Shown in pieces: positions 53,233-63,286 of a DNA stretch of 64,000 nt. How positions within the stretch are numbered: the first letter of the stretch is position 1; the number at the start of each line of letters is the position of its first letter. The stretch is from positions 4,898,001 through 4,962,000 of the forward strand of contig NZ_CP019236.1 in NCBI RefSeq assembly GCF_001955695.1. The letters are read 5' to 3'. Under the pieces are notes generated by a model. The model did no database searches. It had not been told where the DNA came from and was given only the letters and a program-made list of their open reading frames with translations. A program made the translations under genes and the position numbers. The stretch is from Rhodoferax koreense. Its GTDB lineage: Bacteria > Pseudomonadota > Gammaproteobacteria > Burkholderiales > Burkholderiaceae_C.

Positions 53233-56200
53233 CACAGCGGGCCGTGCAGCACGCCGACGGCATTCAACCCGTCGCTGCTGCGCCCCACGAAGCCGTAGAC
53301 CTTGCGCCCTGCGGGCACGGTGTAGTCGAAGCTGGTCAGCGTGCCCTGGCCTTGGCCCGTGCCGTAGGGGCCGAAGTTGCGCCCGGTATTCGTCACGAAG
53401 CCGAGTTGGGCCACCGCGCCCCGGGTGCCGGACTTGCCGTAGACGCGAACCAGGTACTCGTCGGCCGGCCATGTGATCGCACGCAAGGTGCCACCGTTGC
53501 CACCATGGAAGGCGAGGTTCGACGGACTGCCCACGCCCTGGATCGCGTCCAGCCACCAGCCCGAGCGCAGGTTCACACCCGTCAGGACGAATCCGGCCGG
53601 CAGCATGTCGGCGAAGACCGTTCCATTGGCCGAGCCGAAGAGCGGCGATGCCATCAGCTTGCCGAGCGCCATCGGTTCCTCGCTGCCGATCTGCTGCAGG
53701 TAGGCGCTCAGATCGGCGAGCTCTCCGGCCGTCAGCGCCGCACCGGGGATGCTGGCGCCGTGGGCCTGCACGGCCACATCCAGCGTGGCGGCGGAGCCGT
53801 CGTGCAGGTAGCTCGATGCGCGCCAGACGTCGCGCAGCGTTGGAATGTCGATGCCCGTCAACGCCCCCCCGAGCCGTGAACCGCTGCTCGGCTTGATGGT
53901 GCCGATGTTCTGCAGCATGGTGCCCGCGAACGTCGTGCCCGCGTGGCAGCTCACGCAATTGCGATCGATGAACAGCGTCTTGCCATTGGCCGCGGCCGCC
54001 GTCAACTCACCGGCGGCGTTCCGGTACGGGCTGGCATCGAACGTGTTGAGCGAGCTCACATAGGCGGCCAGCGCGTCCAGGTCGGCGCTGATGCCAGCCT
54101 TGGGCAGGCCCAACGGCTGCGCGCGGGTGCCGGTGTTGAAGCTGGCATCGTCCATCAGCCCGAGTCCGCCCGACAGGCGCCGGATCTGGCCCTCGAAATC
54201 CTGAACCTCGTCGAAGTTGCCGCTCCAGTGCAGCGGACCATGGCCCATGCCGGCGCGGCCCGCGCAGGATGATCGTGCGGCGCAGGCCCTCGCCGAGGCC
54301 GGTCAAATCCCAGACGCGGCCATCCGCACCGCCATCGTTGTGGCAACTCGCGCAGCTCATGTAGTTGTCGCGGGCCAGCCGAGGATCCCGTGCGTCGTAG
54401 AACAACTGCTTGCCCTTGAGCACGATGGCGGACAGTTTTTCCGTCCCGATGCCGCCCAGGGTCAAGGCGACGGTGGGCGACGCCTGCCCGAGGTTCACCA
54501 GCGGCGCGAGATCGATCACACTGAGCGTGCGCCCGATCGCGTTGTGCACATAGAGTTTCAGGCCGTCGGCCGACAGGGCCAGGCTCTGCGGCGCGATGCC
54601 CACTTCATAGCGCATCAGTTCCCGCCGCCCGGCGACGTCGACCACCGCCACCTGGCGACTGGTCTCGAGCGCTACGAACAGGTACGCACCGGCCGGATGG
54701 AACAGGGCGGCACTGGCGAGGCTGGCGTTGTCATGGTCCACCCGATAGCGCGGGTCTTCCGTGCCGGAGGTCAGGTCGATGCGGGAACTGATGGCCCTCA
54801 CCGTATTGTCGAACGTCAAGTCGAGGCCGTCGCGCAACTTGCCGCGGCGCACGTTGTCCTGCTTGGACGGCACCCAGGCGGAGCGGCCATCCGGTGCGAT
54901 CGCCGCGGCGCCGAGGTAGTTCGGAATGCCACGGCCCTGGTTCTCGCTGTCCGTTCGGTCACTGTGCGCCAGCACGATGGTGCGCTGCAGCGCGAGCGAC
55001 GCCGGATCGATCATCAGCACCTCGCCCCCGACCGGCGCGCCAGCCGCGTTGGTGGTCCTGACCTGGGCCGTCCCCTCGCCGGGCAACGGCGGCGTGATGA
55101 AGCGCGACACCAGCAGCCGGGTGCCATCCGCCGAGATGGCCAGATGGCGCGGGTTGGCGCCGAGCTGCAGGGCGGAGATCTGCGCGCCGGTGCTGCCATT
55201 GAGCTTGAGCAGCGCGCCGCTGGCTTCCAGCGTGACGAAAAGCGAGCCGTCCACCGGCGATGCAACCACGCCATAGGGTTGCGAAGCCCTTGGCATGTTC
55301 ACCGTCTGGACCACGCTCAACGTGGTGGGGTTCAGGACGCTGAGCGTTGCGCTATCGCGGTTGGCCACCCAGATGCGGCCGTCTGCCGCCCGTGTCAGGC
55401 TGCGCGGCGCCGCACCGACGGGGATCTCGGCCACCCGCGCGTTGGTGGCCGTGTCGAACACGCTGACCGTGTTGCCGTCCGGGTTGACGATCCACAGCCT
55501 GGACGACACCCCCGCGCGAGGCTCCACCAGCAAAGCGGACGATGCGCGCGCGCTCGTGCCGGGGCCGCCCGAACCGGGTCCGGTCACGGCCTGGACGAAG
55601 CGGTAGGTCGCGGTCCGGCCATCGAGCGCCTGGATGGTGAGCGTGACCTCGTAGACGCCCGCAGCGGCATAGCGATGTTGAACGTTGGCACTGGAAGACG
55701 GCGCGCTGTCGCCCGTGCCGTCACCGAAGTTCCAGCTGTACTGCGCCGCAGCCCCGGCCGAGATGCTCGGCGCGTACTGCACCATGGCGCCACTGCTCGC
55801 CACCGGCGCGGGCAATGAGGTCACGCTGGGCACTGTCGCCAACACGTCCCACGCGAACTGGATGCTGGCCATCTTGTCGCCCGCGTTGCGCACGGTCAGC
55901 GTCACGCTGTAGCTGCCTGCCGTGGTCGGGGTGCCCGCGATGACGCCGGTGTCGGTGTTCACCGCCAAACCCGGCGGCAGGCCGGTGGCGCCGAATGTCA
56001 AGGCGTTGCCACCCGGATCGCTGGCCACAGGCGTCACGCTCGTGGGCATGCCCACGTTGGTCTTTTGCGCGGCGATGGCCTGCAATGTGGGGGTCGGATA
56101 CGTCGCCGGCCCGCCGAAGACCGAGACCTCCGCAAGAGAAAGAATGCCCGTACCCGCCAGTTGGACCCGCACATGGCGGCCCACGCCGCCGACCGGCACG

Positions 56201-58806
56201 GCGATGACGCGGTCGGCCGCTGTGGCGCCCACGCTGCGCTTGAGCACGGCCGGGTCCGCTTCCAGATTGGCCATGGTGCGGCCGGTCATGTCGGTCGGCG
56301 AGATGAAGACGGTGAAATTGCGCAGGCGGTCCCCGCAGCAATCGGTGCGGTTCCACAACTGGATGAAGTCGATGCGACTCGACTGGCCGAGGTCGACCTG
56401 CCACCAGGGCATGGCCTCCTGCAGCGTATGGGTCACGAACTGCTCGCCGGCGCCGACCGTATTGCCGTCGACGGCCCGGGAGGCGGGTCTTGCCCCGTCT
56501 TGAGACGACTGCGTTGCGGGTTGGCCCAGCGCCAGGTTGACGGTCGAAGGTACCAACGCAGGATAAAGACGCGCGGCGGGCACCGTCGTCCAGTTGGTCG
56601 CGCCGGGCAACTTCCACTCCAGCCTCATCCGGGCGCTGCCACCGACCTCATAGAAGTCCAGCATGACGGGATAGCGCTGGCCCGCCACCATGGACACCGA
56701 GGCGGTGTCGTACGTCGCCCCATGGGCCCGCCAGTTGTCGATGGCAAGCCGGCCTGCGATCCACAGGCGCACTCCGTCATCGCTGTAGGTACGCAACTGC
56801 ACGCCGCCGCTCACCGGGGCTTCGATGGCACCGCTCCAACGCACCGAGAAATTGTCGACCGGCACCCCGGCCGCTGGAGATGCGGCGCCCCAGTCAAAGT
56901 CGGGAACTTCCGTCCGCTGCACCACCGGCTTGCCTTCACCCAGGACGGTGCCGAAGTATTGCGCCAGCAAGCCCGTGCCCGAGCCGAGCGTGGTCACGTC
57001 GATCAGCATGTCGGTGGCGACGGTCTGCGTGCCGTTGGACACGCTGACGGTGACCAGGTAGCTGCCCGCTGCACTGGGCACCCCGCTGATCAAGCCACTG
57101 GCCCGGTCGATGCTCACGCCCGGCGGCAGGCCCGACGCGCTGTAAGCCAGCGTACCGGTGGGCGAGGTGCCCGTGATCTGCTGCGCCAGGTTTTGGCCAG
57201 CCACCACGCTCAGGCTGCCGGGGTTCACGATCGCCGGTGCCTCTTCGGCATTCACCGTCAGCATGGTCGCCACCGAGGGTGTGCCCTGGGCATTCAACGC
57301 GAACAACATCCATTGGCCCGGCAACAGGATGCCTGGGTTTGCAGGAATGGCGAGGCGGTAGCGGTTGGCGCCCATTGACTCGAAGGCGAGCGCCACGCGG
57401 CGCTGGTCGTTGTTGACGGTGTGCGTCACGGCGCCCAGGCGTACCAGCGCGAAGCCGGTGACGGCCGAGTCGGTCTGGACCTCGGCGGTGCCGCCATAGC
57501 CGAGCTTGGTCGGCGCGCTGGAAATCACCGGCCGGGTGGCGGCGCTGCCGTCCGCGTTGAACAGGTACGGCGGCGAAAGAATCTGCAAGTCGGCATGGTC
57601 GGCCGCGCAGGCACACAGGCCGCCGCCGGCGGATACGATGCGGGCGTCCGGCAGCAGCAACGCGATGCTGTGGTAATTGCGCGGCACCGCCATCGCCGGC
57701 AGCACGCTGAAGGTCTCTGTCTTGGGGTCGTACAACTCGGGCGGCAGCACGGCGAAGTCATCGGAGAACTCCTTGGACGTGGTCTGGCCGCCAAGGACCA
57801 TCACCTGCCCGTCGGGCATCACCACGCTGTTGGAAAAGACCCGGGGATAAGCCATCGACGGCAGCTTCGTGACCTGCGCCGTCCCGCTCGTCGTGTCGAT
57901 GCGGTAGGCCTTGGCGTTTGCCGGTGCGTTGTTGTTCCAGGTAGCGCCCCCCACTTTCAGGATCAGGCCAGCGTCGTACATCACCGTGTTGCCAGCGAAG
58001 CTCGGCGTGTCGTCCCCACGTGGACCGGCAGAAACGTAGCTGCCCGCACCACCGGTGTCGAGCCAGCCCATCTCGACCGTGGGCCCGGCCACCAGGACCT
58101 TGCCATTGCCGGTGGACAGCATGTTGAAATGCGCGTCGCTCTGCCAGCCCCCATAGGTGCCGTCGAGCAGAAACGGGGCCGCCGGGATTCCTGTGAGGCG
58201 ACGCCAGCCGCTGGCCGCGGTGAAGATTTCGGCGTCGCGCCCGCCGCTGCCCAAACCCCAGGAGCCGCCCAGCGTCAGCACCGAGCCATCGGCAAGCGGC
58301 GTACTGGCGGTGTAACCGCGCGCGATCTGTGTGGAGGGTGCCGCGCTCCAGGTGCCCTTGGACGGGTCGAAAACGCTGGTTCGCGTGTTGTCGTAGCCGC
58401 CGACCACGAGCAGGCGGCCATCGGGCAACCGCGCCGTGCCAGGGCAGAACATGTCATGCGAAGTCTCGCTCACCCTGCGGCTGGTGACCCCCTGGGTCAG
58501 CGGATCGAACTCCGCCGTCATGGTGGAGCCGCTGACGTTGAAGCTGTAATTGGCGTTGGCGGCCCAGAGCAGCAGCTTGCCGTCGGCCTGCTGCATCCCG
58601 GCGGCGGGTACCAGCGGCAACTTCACCACGGGCGACCAGCGTGCCAGCGAAACCTGTTGGGCTTTTTGTTGCACGATGGCCGCGCGCGCCTGGTCGAACT
58701 CGGACGAGGCGTTCCCCTCGGTCGTGCCTCCGCCGCAGGAGACCAGCCCGAGCAAAATGAAACTGCAGGACAGCGCCTGCAGGGGGCTGAATGAACTCGA
58801 TGACAT
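53232..58806 (-). pseudogene. Giant lipoprotein: galactose oxidase-PA14-discoidin-PKD-propeller-di-heme cytochrome fusion, frameshifted
   Basis: About 1,850 residues if a one-base frameshift near 54260 is corrected; as read, the first frame stops at 54007. ATG 58806 gives a lipoprotein signal (FILLGLVSC, C24). Residues about 50-520 are a Kelch-type copper-radical oxidase with the galactose oxidase active site intact: C121 (HDMFCPG), Y165 (ARGYTAS), W183, Y378/H379 (RNYHSIALLLPD), H462 (VTHTVNNDQRR). Then follow an Ig-like domain (~525-610), PA14 (~615-760), discoidin/F5-8C (~770-910), a second Ig-like domain, PKD (NFGDGTG, ~1010-1090), a YVTN-type beta-propeller and two heme motifs CASCH and CVSCH (the second in the shifted frame). 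It probably oxidises a primary alcohol or sugar and passes electrons to cytochrome c. Confidence 0.85.
54259..54261 (-). other. Frameshift site in a C3/G3 run
   Basis: On the coding strand the sequence encodes LRRTIILRG and then shifts. Removing one G from the GGG (CCC at 54259-54261) restores RGRAGMGHGPLHWSGNFDEV, joining the two frames through a segment conserved in di-heme cytochromes. The overlapping frames (ending at 54007, and running from about 54258 to 53232) have no other break. A sequencing error or a real mutation cannot be told apart here. Confidence 0.85.
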
Positions 58807-59008
58807 GGATCTGGCTTCCTCCGTCTGGATGCGTGTGACATCACGCACCGCTCGACGCGGCGAGCCAGCATGCATCGCATGCCTGAGAAGGCAGTCTCCC
58901 TGCCGGGCCGTTGGCCCGATCACGCCGCGTCGCCTCACGACGCGAGCGGGATTCTAAGTTACATTGTAAACAATTCTAATATTTTTGTGTACACGTGAGA
59001 AATTTTTC
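58807..59008 (-). promoter_or_regulatory. A/T-rich promoter region upstream of the giant lipoprotein gene
   Basis: No gene is seen. The stretch 58955-59010 is far more A/T-rich than its surroundings. It holds TTACA-A-TGTAA and GTGTACAC small palindromes, and a 6-bp stem TGAGAA-ATTT-TTCTCA that overlaps the ffh stop codon. A promoter for the lipoprotein operon is likely; no clear -35/-10 pair can be fixed. Confidence 0.4.
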
Positions 59009-60382
59009 TCAGAAAGGCATTTTTGGCATACCGCCCATGCCTTTCATGCCGCCCATGCGCTTGAGCATCTTCATCATGCCGCCGCCCTTCATCTTTTTCA
59101 TCATGTCCTGCATCTGCCCGAACTCGTTGAGCATGCGGTTGACCTCCTGCACCTGAACGCCGGCACCGGCAGCGATGCGGCGCTTGCGCGTGGCCTTGAT
59201 CAGGTCGGGCTTGCGGCGCTCCAGCGGGGTCATGCTGTGGATGATGCCTTCCTTCCTGCGGATGTCACGTTCGGCCTTGTCCATGTCCATCTGGCCGGCC
59301 TTGGCGGCCATCTGCGTGGGCAGCTTGTCCATCAGGCTGGAGAGGCCGCCCATCTGCTTCATCTGCTGGATCTGGGCCAGGAAGTCGTTCAGGTCGAAGG
59401 TTTCGCCGCTCTTCACCTTGGCGGCGAGCTTCTGCGCTGCGGCCATGTCGACACCGGCCGTGACCTGCTCCACCAGGGCCACGATGTCGCCCATGCCGAG
59501 CACGCGCCCTGCATGCCGTTCGGCGTCGAAGACCTCCAGGCCATCAATTTTTTCGCTGGTGCCGGCGAACTTGATCGGTGCGCCCGTGATGTGCCGCACC
59601 GACAGCGCCGCGCCGCCGCGCGAGTCGCCATCGGTCTTGGTCAGTACGATGCCCGTCAGCGGCAGGGCATCGGAGAACGCCTTGGCGGTGTTCACCGCAT
59701 CCTGGCCCTGCATCGCATCGACCACGAACAGCGTTTCCACGGGGTTCAGGATGGCGTGCAGGTCCTTGATTTCGCGCATCAGCGCTTCATCGATGGCCAG
59801 GCGGCCGGCGGTGTCGACCAGCAACACGTCGAAATAATGTTTGCGCGCGTAGTCGAGGGCGGCGCGGGCGATGTCGGCCGGCTTCTGCTCGGGCGTGCTC
59901 GGGAACCATTCGGCACCAGCCTGTTTGGTCACGGTCTTGAGCTGTTCGATAGCCGCCGGGCGGTACACGTCGCCCGACACGGTGAGAACCTTCTTCTTGC
60001 GCTTCTCGATGAGCAGCTTGGCCAGCTTGGCGGTGGTGGTGGTCTTGCCCGCGCCCTGCAGGCCGGCCATCAGGATCACCGCCGGCGGCTGCGCGGCGAG
60101 GTTGATGTCGCTCACACCCTGGCCCATGGTGGCGGCCAGTTCACGGTTCACGATGCCCACCAGCGCCTGGCCCGGCGACAGCGAGCCCATCACTTCCTGG
60201 CCGAGCGCCTTTTCCTTGACGCGGGCCACGAAGTCGCGCACCACCGGCAGCGCCACGTCGGCCTCGAGCAGGGCCATGCGCACTTCACGCAGCATGTCGG
60301 CGACGTTGCCCTCGGTGATGCGGGCCTGGCCGCGCATTTCTTTGACGAGGCGGGAGAGTTTTTCGGTGAGGGCGGAGGCCAT
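59009..60382 (-). CDS. ffh: Signal recognition particle protein
   Basis: 457 residues. Ffh binds 4.5S RNA and signal peptides and targets ribosomes to the membrane with FtsY. N domain at 1-90 (LREVRMALLEADVALPVVRD); GTPase G domain with the P-loop GLQGAGKTTTTAKLAKLL (about 107-124), DVYRPAAIEQL, DTAGR, TKTDGDSRGG; M domain with methionine-rich helices and a very methionine/glycine-rich C-terminal tail. All motifs are complete. It is divergent from the ccsA-like gene, a common arrangement in beta-proteobacteria. Confidence 0.97.
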   Translation of the reverse strand: MASALTEKLSRLVKEMRGQARITEGNVADMLREVRMALLEADVALPVVRDFVARVKEKALGQEVMGSLSPGQALVGIVNRELAATMGQGVSDINLAAQPPAVILMAGLQGAGKTTTTAKLAKLLIEKRKKKVLTVSGDVYRPAAIEQLKTVTKQAGAEWFPSTPEQKPADIARAALDYARKHYFDVLLVDTAGRLAIDEALMREIKDLHAILNPVETLFVVDAMQGQDAVNTAKAFSDALPLTGIVLTKTDGDSRGGAALSVRHITGAPIKFAGTSEKIDGLEVFDAERHAGRVLGMGDIVALVEQVTAGVDMAAAQKLAAKVKSGETFDLNDFLAQIQQMKQMGGLSSLMDKLPTQMAAKAGQMDMDKAERDIRRKEGIIHSMTPLERRKPDLIKATRKRRIAAGAGVQVQEVNRMLNEFGQMQDMMKKMKGGGMMKMLKRMGGMKGMGGMPKMPF

Positions 60383-60469
60383 GGGGATATTCCGCGGGTG
60401 CGGTGCCAGGGTTGGTGAAAGGGGAATCGGGAGCGATTTGTAGAGCGTACGAACCGCTAAACTGTGCCC

Positions 60470-61270
60470 ATGATTTTAACGAGTGTGCCTGTCGCGAGTG
60501 TGCTGCTGTCCGCCGCCGCCGCCGTGGCCTACGCGGTGCCCGCAGCCGGCGCGGCCCGGCTCAGCATGCCTGCGGCCCGTGCCGCGCTGCTGGTGGCCTG
60601 GCTGCTGCACGGCGTGGTGCTGTGCAGCAGCCTGTTCGACGGCACGCCGCGCTTCGGCTTCGCGCCGGCGCTGTCGGTCACGGCCTGGCTGGTACTCACC
60701 GTCTACGCGGTCGAGAGCCACCTGTTTCCGCAACTCAAGGCGCGCTGGACTTTGGCCGGCCTGGGTGCGGTGGCCGTGTTGTTGGCGCTCTTCTTCCCGG
60801 GCAGCCCGCTGCATGTGAGTGCCTCGCCGTGGCTGCCGCTGCATTCTGCGCTGGGCATCGCTTCCTACGGGCTTTTCGCGGCGGCGGTAGTCCATGCCTG
60901 GCTCATGACGCGCGCCGAGCAGCAGATGCGCCAGGCCGCGGGCTCGTTCAGCGGCATGCCGCTGCTGACGCTGGAACGCATCACCTTCCGGCTCGTCAGT
61001 GCGGGTTTCGTCCTGCTGTCGGCCACGTTGCTCGCGGGCTGGCTGTTCGGCGAACAGCTGTACGGCTCGAGCTGGACTTGGAGCCACAAGACGATCTTCT
61101 CGGTGCTGGCCTGGCTCACGTTCGCGGTGCTGCTGCTCGGCCGCGCGCGCTTCGGCTGGCGCGGCCGCAAGGCGGTGCGGGTGCTCTACATGGGCGCGGG
61201 GCTGCTGCTGCTGGCCTATGTCGGATCGCGCTTCGTGCTCGAAGTGGTGCTTGGCCGGGGGCTGGGTTGA
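60470..61270 (+). CDS. CcsA/YpjD-type cytochrome c assembly-like membrane protein
   Basis: 266 residues from ATG 60470. About eight membrane helices; the family includes CcsA/ResC-type heme handlers and YpjD. Conserved-looking points are LVAWLLHGVVL (histidine in a helix), PLHSALGIASYGLFAAAVVH and SWTWSHKTIFSVLAW, whose histidines resemble those handling heme in CcsA. The tryptophan-rich WWD segment of full CcsA is not obvious. It is the first gene of an operon with the CxxC protein, pilS and pilR. Actual function in this clade is unclear. Confidence 0.8.
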   Translation: MILTSVPVASVLLSAAAAVAYAVPAAGAARLSMPAARAALLVAWLLHGVVLCSSLFDGTPRFGFAPALSVTAWLVLTVYAVESHLFPQLKARWTLAGLGAVAVLLALFFPGSPLHVSASPWLPLHSALGIASYGLFAAAVVHAWLMTRAEQQMRQAAGSFSGMPLLTLERITFRLVSAGFVLLSATLLAGWLFGEQLYGSSWTWSHKTIFSVLAWLTFAVLLLGRARFGWRGRKAVRVLYMGAGLLLLAYVGSRFVLEVVLGRGLG

Positions 61271-61497
61271 AGCTGCTCGTGGTGTTCCTGGTGGTGCTGT
61301 TCGGCGTCTGGCTGTGGCGCCAGGGGCGTTTGGCCGACCGCGCCGACACAAAACCACCAACGCCGCGCAAGCCACCCGCGCTGCCCAACGAAATGGTGCG
61401 CTGCGCCGTGTGTGGCTTGCACCTGCCCGCCACCGAAGCCGTCAGCAATGGCCGCGTCAGCTTCTGCAGCGTCGAGCACCAGCGCCAGGCGGAATGA
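61267..61497 (+). CDS. Small membrane-anchored CxxC protein (PP0621-like)
   Basis: 76 residues using a TTG start (61267) that overlaps the previous stop as TTGA. One N-terminal membrane helix (MKLLVVFLVVLFGVWLWRQG), a short linker, then a small zinc-binding-like domain with MVRCAVCGLHLP and VSFCSVEHQ (Cx2C ... Cx3H). Its stop overlaps the pilS start (ATGA). The protein type is widespread before pilS in beta- and gamma-proteobacteria, from memory. Function unknown. Confidence 0.75.
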   Translation: MKLLVVFLVVLFGVWLWRQGRLADRADTKPPTPRKPPALPNEMVRCAVCGLHLPATEAVSNGRVSFCSVEHQRQAE

Positions 61498-63242
61498 ACG
61501 CTCGCTCGCCTTTTGCGATGGCACCGGACCCGGCATCAGGCACCACCCCGGTCTCCATGACCGGCGCCGACCCCGACCATCTGCCACTGGTGCGGGTCTG
61601 GTACGGCTTCATGACGGCGCGGGTCACCATCGCGCTGGCCATCCTGGCGCTGCAGGGCTCGCTGTTCGCGCTGGGCCAGGCGGTGCCGGTCTGGCTGGTG
61701 CTGGGCTGCGGCGCCTATTTCGCAAGCACGCTCGGCGTACGTTTCCTGGCACGGCCCGAGCAGGCCAGCGAAAGGCTGGCGCCATTCTGGGGCTGGACCA
61801 TCGGCGTCGATGCCGTGGTGTTCTGCACGCTGCAGATCCTGCAGTCGGGCAACATCAACTACGCACCGCTGCTCGGCGTGCCGGTGCTGCTGGCAGCGGT
61901 GCTGGGCTCGCGCGCGATGGCGCTGGGCACGGCCGCCGGCATGACGTTGCTGTTGCTGCTCGAAGCCTGGTGGATGAACACGCAGGGCGCACCCGACGGC
62001 GCCTCGCGCCTGCTGCAGAGCGGCCTGACCGGGCTGGGCTACTTCGTCGCCGCCTTCCTCGTCAACCAGCTCGCCGCGCGCCTGGTGAGGGAGCAGCAGA
62101 TCGCGCTACGCAGCCAGATGACGGCGCGGCTGCAGACGCACGTGAACGAGCTGGTCATCGAGACCCTGGCCGATGGCGTGGTGGTGATCGACGCCGGCGG
62201 CATCACCCGCACGCTCAACCCCGCAGCGCGGCTGCTGCTGGGCTCGGGCGAGTCCGACAGCCGCACGCCATTGGTGCTGGCCAGCCGGCCGGCCTGGCAG
62301 CCGCTACTCAAGCTCGCCCAGCAGACCTTCGAGCAGGAGAGCGCGCAAGCGGCCGACATCACCATCGTGCACCCCGGCAAGAGCCCGCGCCGCGTGCGGG
62401 CGCGCACCCGGCTGACCATCGCCCATGAAGTCCGCGCCGAGAGCCTGTGCGTGATGTTCCTGCACGACCTGCGCGAAATGGAGGCGCGGCTGCGCACCGA
62501 GAAGATGGCCGCCATGGGCCGCATGTCGGCCGCGGTGGCGCACGAAATACGCAATCCGCTGGCGGCCATCTCGCAGGCCAATGCGCTGCTCGAGGAAGAC
62601 CTCACCGACGCAGGCCACAAGCGCCTGACCGGCATGGTGCGGCAAAACGCGCAGCGGCTGTCGAAGATCGTCGACGAGGTGCTCGGCATCGCGCGTGTGC
62701 AGCATCCCGGTGTGAAGCGTTCATCGCCGGTGCAACTGGTGCTCGACGAAACGGTGGACGCGGTGTGCCGGGACTGGTCGGCACAGGATGCGGCCTCGCG
62801 CCATGGGCAACTGGTGCTGACGCTGGGCACGCTGGGCCTGCCGGTGGATTTCGACCCGGACCACCTGCAGCGCGTACTGATCAACCTGCTCGACAATGCC
62901 CTGCGGTATGTCAACAACGAGGCCGGCGCGATCCAGGTGTCGACGCGGCTCGCACCCTCGCGGCAGTCGAGCCTGCAGGTCTGGAGCGATGGGCCGCCGA
63001 TGGAGCAGGCCGTGGAGCAGCACCTGTTCGAACCGTTCTTCTCGTCGGAAAGCCGCTCCAGCGGGCTGGGCCTGTACATCTGCCGCGAATTGTGCGAGCG
63101 GCATCGTGCGGTGATCGGCTACCAGCGCGCCACGCGTGAGCGTGACGGCCGCGTGGTACAAGGCAACGAGTTCTACGTGAATTTCAGGCCGCCCAAACCG
63201 AGCGCCGTGACCGGCGACCTGTTCGGCGCCGCGCAGACCTGA
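61494..63242 (+). CDS. pilS: Sensor histidine kinase PilS
   Basis: 582 residues. Six membrane helices fill the N-terminal ~190 residues (ARVTIALAILALQGSLFALG onwards), followed by a PAS-like domain (about 215-325) and kinase core. Phospho-acceptor H350 is in AVAHEIRNPLAAISQANALL; the ATP-binding part has NLLDNALRYVNNEAG and SSGLGLYICRELCERH. The order with the sigma-54 regulator that follows is that of pilS-pilR, which controls pilin and other pole-associated genes. ATGA overlap with the upstream CxxC gene. Confidence 0.9.
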   Translation: MNARSPFAMAPDPASGTTPVSMTGADPDHLPLVRVWYGFMTARVTIALAILALQGSLFALGQAVPVWLVLGCGAYFASTLGVRFLARPEQASERLAPFWGWTIGVDAVVFCTLQILQSGNINYAPLLGVPVLLAAVLGSRAMALGTAAGMTLLLLLEAWWMNTQGAPDGASRLLQSGLTGLGYFVAAFLVNQLAARLVREQQIALRSQMTARLQTHVNELVIETLADGVVVIDAGGITRTLNPAARLLLGSGESDSRTPLVLASRPAWQPLLKLAQQTFEQESAQAADITIVHPGKSPRRVRARTRLTIAHEVRAESLCVMFLHDLREMEARLRTEKMAAMGRMSAAVAHEIRNPLAAISQANALLEEDLTDAGHKRLTGMVRQNAQRLSKIVDEVLGIARVQHPGVKRSSPVQLVLDETVDAVCRDWSAQDAASRHGQLVLTLGTLGLPVDFDPDHLQRVLINLLDNALRYVNNEAGAIQVSTRLAPSRQSSLQVWSDGPPMEQAVEQHLFEPFFSSESRSSGLGLYICRELCERHRAVIGYQRATRERDGRVVQGNEFYVNFRPPKPSAVTGDLFGAAQT

Positions 63243-63286
63243 TCGCCGACAGACACCGATACACACACAGAGACAGAGAAAAGGGC

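Noticed and set aside
54217..55818. 533-codon plus-strand frame
   Set aside because: Antisense shadow of the giant lipoprotein gene.
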